A DNA stretch of 64,000 nucleotides from UBA5189 sp040389445 (GTDB taxonomy: Bacteria; Chloroflexota; Limnocylindria; Limnocylindrales; CSP1-4). The stretch is taken from NCBI GenBank assembly GCA_040389445.1, contig JAZJZX010000003.1, positions 62,001 through 126,000 on the forward strand. Reading direction: 5' to 3'. The number at the start of each line of letters is the position of its first letter. The stretch's first letter is position 1. Under the pieces are notes generated by a model. That model was given only the letters and a program-made list of their open reading frames with translations. It did not search any database and was not told the DNA's origin. Shown here piece after piece: positions 27,151 to 34,765 of the stretch. The position numbers and the translations under genes were made by a program.

Positions 27151-27567
27151 GTGAGCCGTCGTCACAGGCCGATTGCCGCGCTCGGGGCCGGATTGATTGT
27201 GGCTGCGTGCCTTGCTCCCTCTCCAACGAATCTGCCGACCTTCCGCGGATTTGGCGGTCAGGGCCCAGCGGGCGTGCAATCTGGAACGTTGGTCCGTGAA
27301 GACCCGTGCCTCTGGATTGAGGAGCCCGTTGCACACGAACTCATCCTGGTCGTTTGGCCTCAGGGAACGAGCCTGAGCGGCGACCTGGTGCTGACTGGAT
27401 CCGGCACGACATTGGCTCGTGTTGGAGATAGCCTCGACCTTGGTGGTGGCGTCTACGAGGAGGCGCAGTTCGACTTCGTCTCGAGCCTGCTGATAGGAAC
27501 TATCCCTGATGCCTGTCGCGGTCGCGGGTACGTTCTAGTTGATGGTCTCGTCGAGTACCCACCCTAG
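27151..27567 (+). CDS. Small lipoprotein of unknown function
   Basis: 138 aa from GTG 27151, 25 bp after the protease stop. The N-terminus RRHRPIAALGAGLIVAAC is a lipoprotein signal with a lipobox ending VAAC. The rest is beta-rich with two more Cys. Adjacent position and similar base composition suggest it travels with the protease, perhaps as a surface partner or immunity-like factor, but that is inference. An in-frame ATG at 27103 would overlap the protease gene and spoil the signal peptide. Confidence 0.6.
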   Translation: MSRRHRPIAALGAGLIVAACLAPSPTNLPTFRGFGGQGPAGVQSGTLVREDPCLWIEEPVAHELILVVWPQGTSLSGDLVLTGSGTTLARVGDSLDLGGGVYEEAQFDFVSSLLIGTIPDACRGRGYVLVDGLVEYPP

Positions 27568-27593
27568 AAGGCCTCGGACGACCTACGTCACCC

Positions 27594-28024
27594 GGACCGG
27601 AACCGCACGGCTGCGCCCGAGACACGGCACGGCGTTGGCCGCCAAATACGCGCGGTTACCCATCGCACTGTAAAGGTCCATGCCGGTGCCGGGTCAAAAC
27701 CAACCCGGGCGAACAAGTCGCGGGTGTTGCGCGAATTCGGGGTATTGAGCCGCGCCAGCCCATCCATGGTGTGGGCCCGGACGTGGCTGAAGACCGCCGC
27801 GGAGCCGCCTGGTGCGTTCAGGTCCTGCAGAAATCGCCCTCGTTGTCTCCTCAAAGTAGGCCTGCCAGGCGGCCATGGCGAAGACAACCGTGGCTCTGTT
27901 GAGACTCATTTCAGGGTGCCGTCGTCCGCCTCTGCGACCGCTCTGCACCGATTACGACCAGGTCGATCGCATCGCCCATGAGGCGCTGGAAAACTGTGAA
28001 GGCGGATTGCGTCGCGGCGCTCAT
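27594..28024 (-). pseudogene. Frameshifted HEPN-domain-like gene
   Basis: Three minus-strand frames join into one HEPN-like protein. MSAATQSAFTVFQRLMGDAI starts at 28024. After one frameshift the next frame reads LNRATVVFAMAAWQAYFEET. After a second shift near 27880 it reads FLQDLNAPGG and LARLNTPNSRNTRDLF. This order (helix, AAW.AY.E helix, then NTPN..N...LF) matches HEPN proteins related to the RiboL-PSP-HEPN group, often parts of toxin or defence loci. The usual R-x4-6-H motif at the C-terminus is not found, so the 3' end is lost or mutated. Confidence 0.5.
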
Positions 28025-28103
28025 CGACCACCTCGGGCGTTCACCGTAAACCCCATCCCACGCGATTCGCGACCTGCTGAAGAGAGCGCAGTGCTCGCGC
28101 ATC

Positions 28104-28146
28104 CCGGCTCCGGAGGCCGACGCTCTATCCACTGAGCTACAGGCGC
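28104..28146 (-). pseudogene. tRNA-Arg(CCG) 5' half (truncated tRNA gene)
   Basis: Read on the minus strand from 28146: acceptor strand GCGCCTG, D-arm GCTCAGTGGATAGAGC, and anticodon stem TCGGC with loop CTCCGGA (anticodon CCG) and GCCGG. After that the sequence stops resembling a tRNA: no T-arm with TTCGAA and no CAGGCGC acceptor complement within the next ~60 bases. This is the undeleted 5' half of a tRNA-Arg. A possible AGGTCGCGAATCGCG at 28061-28075 is too poor to be its T-arm. Confidence 0.6.
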
Positions 28147-28385
28147 GCGAGGGGCCGATCATAGCGGTCGAGCGTGGATCGGGTCCATCATGGGTGCGAC
28201 GAGCGGTCTCGCAGTCCGGGGGCCGATCACGCTCGCGGAGGCTCGCGATGACCAGCCGGCGCCCCGATTCCCGCTCGTGCCTCGCGTGCCCTCGCTTCCC
28301 GGCTGGCCCCGCGCCCATCACGGCAGCCCGGAAGTCTCCATTGGAGGCGCGTCCGGAGGACGTCGCGGCGCCGGTCGAGCAGAGC
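28147..28385. other. Non-coding stretch between tRNA fragment and corA scrap
   Basis: About 240 bp in which I see no gene. Open frames here are Arg/Pro/Ala-rich and lack ribosome sites or recognisable motifs. Confidence 0.5.
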
Positions 28386-28523
28386 ATGGTCGACGCCGCG
28401 ATCTATCGGGACGGCATTCGGATCGACAGCCCGGCCACCGTTGCCGATGCTGTGCGGCGGCTGGCAGCCGAACCCGGCGCATTCGGCTGGATCGGCCTCT
28501 TCCGGCCCGCCGCGGCCCAGTTC
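28386..28523 (+). pseudogene. corA: N-terminal fragment of a CorA-type magnesium transporter
   Basis: From ATG 28386 about 46 codons (MVDAAIYRDGIRID, then GAFGWIGLFRPAAAQF) match the cytoplasmic N-terminus of CorA, where YRDG and WIGL are typical. The similarity then stops, and the frame runs on into antisense of the exonuclease. The membrane helices and the GMN motif are absent. It is a deletion scrap at the edge of the accessory patch. Confidence 0.55.
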
Positions 28524-28583
28524 CTGCCTGGACAAGACCCTATGGGATCTAGCCCTAGATGCGTCCACAGCACGGGGCCCCGC

Positions 28584-29483
28584 TCAACCGTCGGCGCGCC
28601 ACCGAAGGGGCCGGTTGCGGAGGCCCGGGAGCCCCCATTGATCGCAGAATGCCTCCCACTTCGCCCGGGGCGCACCTTGCCAGCGAAGGTCCTCGGCCGA
28701 GGCCTGCGGGATCGGCACCCCGTCTTCGACCGAGCGAAGCCGCGCCAGTGATCGGAACAGCAGCGCATCATCCCAGTGCTCACGGAGCGTGGCCGCCAGG
28801 ACCGGCCCTCCTCGCAGCCGCCCGACATCCCAGGCGAACGCCTTCTCCGGGATGTCCTCGAGGTGCGGATACCGCGCCAGGACCGCGGCCGCCGACTTGG
28901 CGCCCCAGCCGGTCAGGCCCGGGAAGCCGTCCGAGCTGTCGCCGACGAGGGCGAGCCAATCGGGGATCGAGGTCGGGGCAACCCCCCACTTCTCCCAGAC
29001 TCCGGCCTCGTCATAGGTGATCCGTCGGCGCCGATCGAGGAGGACCACTCGCTCTCCCTCGACGAGCTGGGCCATGTCCTTGTCCGGCGTGCAGACGAGG
29101 ATTCGCTCGACGGAAGGGTCCGCGGCGAACCGTCGACACGCCGCACCGATGGCGTCGTCCGCCTCGAACTCGACCATCGGCCAGAGGACGATGCCGAGGG
29201 CCTCGATGGCCTGTTCGGCGATCGGGAACTGGGACAGCAGCTCGGGCGGCATGCCGGCCGATGACTTGTACCCGGGATAGAGGTCGTTCCGGAAGGACTC
29301 GATGACGCGGTCCGTGGCGCACCCGACGTGCGTCGCGCCCTCGTCTCGAAGCAGGTAGCAGAGCTGGTCCACCAGCCCCGACACGGCGGAGAGTGCGATC
29401 CCGTTGACGCCGAGGACCGGCGGGCGCGGGGCGTAGTGCGCCCGGAACAATTCATACGTGGCATCGACGAGGTGGATCTGCAC
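28584..29483 (-). CDS. 5'-3' exonuclease (FEN/PolI N-terminal-like)
   Basis: 299 aa, PIN/FEN fold. IHLVDATYELFRAHYA at the N-terminus, WPMVEFEADDAIGAACRRF near 103 and ILVCTPDKDMAQLVEG near 127 carry the acidic metal-binding residues. WLALVGDSSDGFPGLTGWGAKSA near 176 is the DNA-binding helix-hairpin-helix. It is a stand-alone domain not fused to DNA polymerase I, so it may process flaps or RNA primers. It is followed by the SRPBCC gene region transcribed in the same direction upstream. Confidence 0.88.
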   Translation of the reverse strand: MQIHLVDATYELFRAHYAPRPPVLGVNGIALSAVSGLVDQLCYLLRDEGATHVGCATDRVIESFRNDLYPGYKSSAGMPPELLSQFPIAEQAIEALGIVLWPMVEFEADDAIGAACRRFAADPSVERILVCTPDKDMAQLVEGERVVLLDRRRRITYDEAGVWEKWGVAPTSIPDWLALVGDSSDGFPGLTGWGAKSAAAVLARYPHLEDIPEKAFAWDVGRLRGGPVLAATLREHWDDALLFRSLARLRSVEDGVPIPQASAEDLRWQGAPRAKWEAFCDQWGLPGLRNRPLRWRADG

Positions 29484-29486
29484 CGG

Positions 29487-30101
29487 TCAGCCGGCCCGAG
29501 CCGGGTCCGCCCGCGCCAGGTCCGCCCGAGCCGGGTCCGCCCGAGCCGGGTCTGACTCGGCGAGGCGGGCAAGGCGCTCCAGGTCGGCCTGGAAGATCGG
29601 CCGGAACACGAAGGCAAGGACCAGCGCTCCAAGGTGGGGGAGCACCGGCGCGACGAGCGTCTCGTCCCAGGTCACGACGGTCGCGCCGACCTGCCCATCC
29701 CTGCCACCCGGTCCGGCCACCAGCCGGATGTCGCCCACGCCCTTGACGAGACCTTCGTGGCGAATCGCGAAATGGGACGGTGCCTCGAACGCCGTGACCT
29801 CGACCAAATCCTCGACACTGATGCCGAACGCCTGAACGCGCCCGATGCCGCGCGTTCCGACGCCGACCGGCGGTGCCGTGGTCAGCCGAACGCTCCTGAG
29901 GTCGTGCATCCATTCGGGCTGGCGCTCGATGTCGGCGAGGACGTCCCAGACCCGTTCGCGGGGCGCCTGGATGTCGATCCTCGTCCGGATCGGCTCAGGA
30001 CCCGCGCCGGCCGATCGATCGCGGAGCCATCGGTCGGCCAGCCAGCCCGCGACGCCCGCCGCGGCCGCCAGTCGAACGACGAAGCCGACGAGACGCCCCA
30101 T
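29487..30101 (-). CDS. SRPBCC-family protein
   Basis: 204 aa from ATG 30101. An N-terminal hydrophobic helix (VGFVVRLAAAAGVAGWLA) is followed by an SRPBCC (START-like) domain beginning IRTRIDIQAPRERVWDVLAD, with QPEWMHDLRSV and a membrane-like C-terminal stretch. These domains bind hydrophobic ligands. The C-terminal ~20 residues are DPARA repeats encoded by a 15-bp minisatellite and may be non-functional. It lies two bases downstream of the nicotinamidase stop, so the two are cotranscribed. Confidence 0.8.
   Translation of the reverse strand: MGRLVGFVVRLAAAAGVAGWLADRWLRDRSAGAGPEPIRTRIDIQAPRERVWDVLADIERQPEWMHDLRSVRLTTAPPVGVGTRGIGRVQAFGISVEDLVEVTAFEAPSHFAIRHEGLVKGVGDIRLVAGPGGRDGQVGATVVTWDETLVAPVLPHLGALVLAFVFRPIFQADLERLARLAESDPARADPARADLARADPARAG
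29497..29556. repeat. 15-bp tandem repeat, four units
   Basis: Four 15-bp units of CGAGCCGGGTCCGCC type (29497-29511, 29512-29526, 29527-29541, 29542-29556, the last diverged). They encode the DPARA/DLARA tail of the SRPBCC protein. Confidence 0.9.
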
Positions 30102-30103
30102 GG

Positions 30104-30715
30104 TCAGGCTCGGCTCGATCCATCCAGGTGCGCGAGCGTCACGCCGGCTGCCCGCATCTCCTCGAGCGAGCGGTCCCCGTCGCCCGGCGTGAGATCGACC
30201 GCTGCGATGCCGTCGAGGAGGACGCTCGTCTCGTACCCGAGCCGTGCGGCATCGAGCGCCGTGGCCTTGACGCAGTAGTCGGTCGCGAGGCCGCAGACGA
30301 CGACGCGTTCGATCGAGCGAACGCGGAGCAGTGCGTCGAGCTCGGTGGGGATCTCGGCACCGGTGGTCGGATCGCGCATCGTGAAGCCCGAGTAGCCGTC
30401 CTCGCCGTGGGCGCCCTTGTGCACGCTCGGACCGACGATCTCGAGGGTCGGATGGAACGCCGAGCCCCACGCATCGCCGACACAGTGGACCGGCCAGACC
30501 CCGCCGTCCTGGGCGAAGTGCGGCGTGTGCTCCGGATGCCAGTCCTGGGTATACGCCACGAACGCGCCGGCCCGGATCGCCGCCCACGCCGCGGCGTTCA
30601 CGACCGGGATCGCCGCCTCGCCGCCGGCGACGCTCAACGACCCGTTCGGGTCGGCGAAATCGTTCTGCACGTCGACGACGATGAGGGCGGTTCGGGGGTC
30701 GAACTGGTGCATCAT
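30104..30715 (-). CDS. pncA: Nicotinamidase / isochorismatase-family hydrolase
   Basis: 203 aa. It converts nicotinamide to nicotinic acid for NAD salvage. The catalytic triad is visible: Asp15 in LIVVDVQNDF, Lys in PSVHKGAHGEDGYSGF and Cys in GLATDYCVKATALDA. The metal motif DWHPEHTPHF is nicotinamidase-specific within the isochorismatase superfamily. It shares a short divergent region with aceE. Confidence 0.92.
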   Translation of the reverse strand: MMHQFDPRTALIVVDVQNDFADPNGSLSVAGGEAAIPVVNAAAWAAIRAGAFVAYTQDWHPEHTPHFAQDGGVWPVHCVGDAWGSAFHPTLEIVGPSVHKGAHGEDGYSGFTMRDPTTGAEIPTELDALLRVRSIERVVVCGLATDYCVKATALDAARLGYETSVLLDGIAAVDLTPGDGDRSLEEMRAAGVTLAHLDGSSRA

Positions 30716-30805
30716 CCGACGCTAGCACAGCGCCTCCCGTCATGGGCTTGTCACCGTCCCGCAACGCGGCCGCAACCCGATCGAACCGGGGCGCTCGCGG
30801 GCGGC

Positions 30806-33508
30806 ATGGTCTACCCTTTCGAGCGCATGTACATCGACGAATTCAAGCACCAACTGCCCGACCTCGACAGCAACGAGACCACCGAATGGATCGAATCGCT
30901 CGATCAGGTGGTCAAGGACGAGGGCGAAACGCGCGCACGCTTCCTGCTGTTCAAGCTCCTCAAGCGGGCGCGACAGCTCCAGGTGGGCCTGCCGCCCCTC
31001 ACGAACACCCGCTACATCAACACGATCAGCCCGGAGCAGGAGCCGTATTTCCCGGGCGATGAGGGGATCGAGCGCCGCATTCGCCGGCTGATCCGCTGGA
31101 ATGCGGTCGCCATGGTGCTCCGTGCCAACTCGCAGTTCGCCGGGATCGGCGGGCACCTCGCGACCTACGCCTCGGCGGCCACGCTCTACGAAGTCGGGTT
31201 CAACCACTTCTTCCGGGGCAAGGACGGCGAGGGCAGCGGCGACCAGATCTTCTACCAGGGTCACGCGGCACCGGGGATCTACGCGCGCGCGTTCCTCGAA
31301 GGTCGGCTCAGCGAAGCGCAGCTGGACCATTTCCGCCGCGAGACGCCGCCCCAGGATGGGCTGTCGTCCTACCCGCACCCCCGGCTCATGCCGGACTTCT
31401 GGGAGTTCCCGACCGTCTCGATGGGCCTCGGACCCATCAGCGCCATCTACCAGGCGCGCTACAACCGCTACCTCGAGAATCGGGGACTCCTGGACACGTC
31501 GAAGTCGCGGGTGTGGGCGTTCCTCGGAGACGGCGAGACCGACGAGCCCGAGGCCCTCGGCGCGCTCCATGTCGCCGCCCGCGAGGGCCTGGACAACCTG
31601 ACCTTCGTCGTCAACTGCAACCTCCAGCGGCTCGATGGACCGGTTCGCGGCAACGGCAAGATCATCCAGGAGCTCGAGGCGGTCTTCCGCGGCTCGGGCT
31701 GGAACGTGATCAAGGTGATCTGGGGCCGCGAGTGGGACGATCTCCTTGCTCGGGACGTGGACGGCACGCTCGTCGAGAAGATGAACACGACCGTCGACGG
31801 CGAGTTCCAGAAGTACTCCGTGGCCGGTGGCGCCTATATCCGTGAGCACTTCTTCGGCCCGGATCCGCGCCTCGGCAAGCTCGTGGAGCACCTGACCGAC
31901 GACGACCTCGCCAAGCTTCGCCGCGGCGGCCACGACTACCACAAGGTCTACGCGGCCTACAAGGCGGCGACCGAGCACCGTGACGTCCCGACCGTGATCC
32001 TCGCCAAGACCGTCAAGGGCTGGACGCTCGGGCCCGGTGTGGAAGCGCGGAACATCACCCACCAGGCCAAGAAGCTGTCCGAGGCGGAACTCAGGATCTT
32101 CCGCGACCGCCTCGAGCTGCCGATCCCGGACAGTCACCTCAAGGACGCCCCGTATTACCATCCGGGCCCCGATTCCGAGGAAGTCGAATACCTCCACGAA
32201 CGACGGCGGGCCCTTGGCGGCGAGCTGCCGAAGCGGGTCGTTCGGTCCGCGCCCCTGCCCTCACCCAAGCCGACGTTCGACGCCGAATTTGCGGCCGGCA
32301 GCGCGACCCCGGTGTCGACGACGATGGTGTTTGCGCGGCTCCTGCGCAACCTCATCCGGGACGCGGATCTGGGTCCGCGGGTCGTCCCGATCATCCCGGA
32401 CGAAGCGCGCACGTTCGGCCTCGATCCCCTGTTCAACGAAGTGGGGATCTACGCCAGCGCCGGGCAGCGGTATTCGCCCGTGGATTCCGAACTGGTCATG
32501 AAATATCGCGAGGCGATCGACGGGCAGGTCCTCGAGGAGGGCATCACCGAGGCCGGATCGATGGCCAGCTTCACCGCCGCCGCAACCTCGTATGCCACGC
32601 ATGGCCACCCGATGATCCCCTTCTACATCTTCTACTCGATGTTCGGGTTCCAGCGGACGGGTGATCAGATCTGGGCGCTCGGCGACGCTCGCGGACGAGG
32701 CTTCCTCATGGGCGCGACCGCCGGGCGGACCACGCTCGCCGGCGAGGGTCTCCAGCACGATGACGGGCACAGCCACGTCCTCGCGTCCACCGTCCCGAAC
32801 GTCCGGCAGTACGACCCCGCGTTCGCGTACGAGCTGGCCGCGGTGGTCCGCGACGGGATCGAGCGCATGTACGTGCAGGGGGAGGACGTCTTCTACTACG
32901 TCACGCTCTACAACGACAATTACGCACAGGCCGCGAAGCCCGAGGGCGTCGACGAGGGCCTGCTCCGTGGGATCTATCGGTTCGCCCCGGCTCCGAAACT
33001 CGGGCGCGGGGCCAGGCGTGTCCGACTGGTGGGATCCGGGGCCATCCTGCAGTCCGTCATCGCCGCCCAGGCCCTGCTCGCCGACAAGTTCGGCGTCGCG
33101 GCCGAGGTGTACTCGGCGCCGTCGTTCCCGCTGCTTCGACGCGAGGGCCTGGATGTGGACCGCTGGAACCGGCTCCATCCGACGGCGAAGCCGCGCGTGC
33201 CGTACGTCGCGCAGGTCCTGGGGGCCGCTGGCGGTCCGATCGTGGCCGCTTCCGACTGGATGGCCACGATCCCACAGGGTGTCGAGCCCTGGGTACCGGC
33301 GACGTTCGTTGCCCTGGGCACCGACGGCTTCGGGCGCAGCGACACCCGGGAATCGCTGCGGTCCTACTTCGAGATCGACGCCCCGCACGTGGCCGCCGCC
33401 GCGATGTCCGCCCTTGCCCGCGACGGCGCGATCACCGGCGAGGAGGCCGCGGCCGCGATCAGCGAACTCGGCATCGATCCGGACAAGGCCGACCCCCGCT
33501 CCAGCTGA
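30806..33508 (+). CDS. aceE: Pyruvate dehydrogenase E1 component (homodimeric type)
   Basis: Thiamine-diphosphate enzyme that decarboxylates pyruvate and acetylates lipoyl-E2. From ATG 30806 it is 900 aa, the normal AceE length. An ATG at 30827 gives 893 aa. The TPP motif FLGDGETDEPEALGALHVAA, followed by FVVNCNLQRLDGPVRGN, lies near residue 235-270. SQFAGIGGHLATYASAA and the C-terminal VAASDWMATIPQGVEPWVP match AceE. A longer frame to 30128 is antisense to pncA and rejected. No E2 (aceF) or E3 (lpd) is adjacent, so the partners must lie elsewhere. Confidence 0.95.
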   Translation: MVYPFERMYIDEFKHQLPDLDSNETTEWIESLDQVVKDEGETRARFLLFKLLKRARQLQVGLPPLTNTRYINTISPEQEPYFPGDEGIERRIRRLIRWNAVAMVLRANSQFAGIGGHLATYASAATLYEVGFNHFFRGKDGEGSGDQIFYQGHAAPGIYARAFLEGRLSEAQLDHFRRETPPQDGLSSYPHPRLMPDFWEFPTVSMGLGPISAIYQARYNRYLENRGLLDTSKSRVWAFLGDGETDEPEALGALHVAAREGLDNLTFVVNCNLQRLDGPVRGNGKIIQELEAVFRGSGWNVIKVIWGREWDDLLARDVDGTLVEKMNTTVDGEFQKYSVAGGAYIREHFFGPDPRLGKLVEHLTDDDLAKLRRGGHDYHKVYAAYKAATEHRDVPTVILAKTVKGWTLGPGVEARNITHQAKKLSEAELRIFRDRLELPIPDSHLKDAPYYHPGPDSEEVEYLHERRRALGGELPKRVVRSAPLPSPKPTFDAEFAAGSATPVSTTMVFARLLRNLIRDADLGPRVVPIIPDEARTFGLDPLFNEVGIYASAGQRYSPVDSELVMKYREAIDGQVLEEGITEAGSMASFTAAATSYATHGHPMIPFYIFYSMFGFQRTGDQIWALGDARGRGFLMGATAGRTTLAGEGLQHDDGHSHVLASTVPNVRQYDPAFAYELAAVVRDGIERMYVQGEDVFYYVTLYNDNYAQAAKPEGVDEGLLRGIYRFAPAPKLGRGARRVRLVGSGAILQSVIAAQALLADKFGVAAEVYSAPSFPLLRREGLDVDRWNRLHPTAKPRVPYVAQVLGAAGGPIVAASDWMATIPQGVEPWVPATFVALGTDGFGRSDTRESLRSYFEIDAPHVAAAAMSALARDGAITGEEAAAAISELGIDPDKADPRSS

Positions 33509-33703
33509 CCGGGTCGCTTCCCGGATCGCGCCGGCCCCGGGGCGGTGCGGTTGGACGGCGCGCAGGATCGCTGTGGCGCTGCGGTAAGGCTGCCTGTCAT
33601 TGTTTGACAAGGGCGCTTGCGCAATCCCGAGTGCCCGGCTAGGATTTGCGAGCGCTGGTGCCGCAGACGAACGTGGCGAGCGCCGTTTGCCAGGAGTTGC
33701 ACA

Positions 33704-34573
33704 GTGGATTTCGGCGCACTGATCAGCGGCGCGCTCATTGGTCTGCGCGAAGGCGTCGAAGCGGCGCTCATCGTCGCCATCGTCCTCGCGTACCTCGTCC
33801 GGACGGGCAATGGACATCACGCGGGCAAGGTCTGGCTTGGCGCCGGAGCCGCAGCCGCGCTCAGCGCCGTCGTCGGCGGGGCCCTGTTCCTCACCGTGGG
33901 TGCGCTCCGGGAGCCGTATGAGCAGCTCTTCGAGGGCACGACCATGCTGCTCGCCGCCATCGTCGTGACGTGGATGCTCTTCTGGATGCGCCGACAGTCG
34001 GCCGGCCTCAAGGGTGAGCTCCAGGCGGCCGTGGACCGAACGCTCGGCGAAGGATCGGCCATCGGCCTTGCCGTCCTCGCGTTCACCGCGGTCATTCGGG
34101 AAGGCGTCGAGACCGCGCTGTTCCTGGCAGGCCAGGCCACGTCTCTCGCCGCCTCGGCCGGCAGCGTTGCCCTGGGCGCGTTGTTCGGACTGCTGGTCGC
34201 CGCCCTCATCGGTTGGGGCTTCTATCGGGGCAGCCGGGCGGTGGATCTGCGCAAGTTCTTCCGCTGGACCGGAATCGCCCTCGTGTTCATCGCGGCTGGT
34301 CTCCTCTCGAACGCGATTCACGAGTTCATCGAGGTCGCCGGAATTGCCGGGATACCCGTCCTCGGCTCCCAGCAGGCGTTCGACATCAGCGCCGTGCTTT
34401 CCCACGACACCGGGATCGGACAATTCCTGCGCGCCGTCTTCGGCTACAGCGCGTCACCGGAGGTCCTGACCCTCATCGTGCATATCGGTTACGTGGTCGG
34501 TGTCCTGTGGCTGTATCTGCGACCCCTGCAGCCGCCGGTTCGACCGGCTGCGCCCTCGACGGCCGGGGCCTGA
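33704..34573 (+). CDS. FTR1-family iron permease
   Basis: 289 aa from GTG 33704, with AGGAG seven bases upstream. Seven hydrophobic helices can be drawn. The two iron-binding REGxE motifs are present: IGLREGVEAALIV near residue 14 and VIREGVETALFLAG near 130. The family transports iron after oxidation by a partner (EfeO/EfeB or a multicopper oxidase). No partner is adjacent here. The 3' end runs straight into a 14-bp tandem repeat and an assembly gap. Confidence 0.9.
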   Translation: MDFGALISGALIGLREGVEAALIVAIVLAYLVRTGNGHHAGKVWLGAGAAAALSAVVGGALFLTVGALREPYEQLFEGTTMLLAAIVVTWMLFWMRRQSAGLKGELQAAVDRTLGEGSAIGLAVLAFTAVIREGVETALFLAGQATSLAASAGSVALGALFGLLVAALIGWGFYRGSRAVDLRKFFRWTGIALVFIAAGLLSNAIHEFIEVAGIAGIPVLGSQQAFDISAVLSHDTGIGQFLRAVFGYSASPEVLTLIVHIGYVVGVLWLYLRPLQPPVRPAAPSTAGA

Positions 34574-34763
34574 CGGGCGGGGGCCTGACGGGCGGGGCCT
34601 GACGGGCGGGGCCTGACGGGCGGGGCCTGACGGGCGGGGCCTGACGGGNNNNNNNNNNNNNNNNNNNNNNNNNNNNNNNNNNNNNNNNNNNNNNNNNNNN
34701 NNNNNNNNNNNNNNNNNNNNNNNNNNNNNNNNNNNNNNNNNNNNNNNNCGGGGCCTGGCCGCC
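34569..34763. repeat. 14-bp tandem repeat interrupted by an assembly gap
   Basis: Units of CTGACGGGCGGGGC repeat from 34569 up to the N-run at 34649, and CGGGGCCTGG resumes after it at 34749. At least five and a half units are visible, and the true number is unknown. The repeat begins at the FTR1 stop codon and ends at the convergent sugar dehydrogenase. Confidence 0.92.
34649..34748. other. Assembly gap (100 N)
   Basis: Exactly 100 N, a conventional placeholder rather than a measured length. Because repeat sequence lies on both sides, the gap is probably a collapsed or unreadable minisatellite. Confidence 0.99.
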
Positions 34764-34765
34764 GG

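Noticed and set aside
28194..28751. 185-aa plus-strand gene
   Set aside because: Only codons from 28386 to about 28523 resemble CorA; the rest is upstream noise and antisense of the exonuclease.
30128..30805. 226-residue N-terminal extension of AceE
   Set aside because: It is antisense to nicotinamidase and AceE has its normal length without it.
33603..33646. Sigma-70 promoter (TTGACA ... TAGGAT) before the iron permease
   Set aside because: Spacing between the two boxes is about 32 bp, too long for a real pair.
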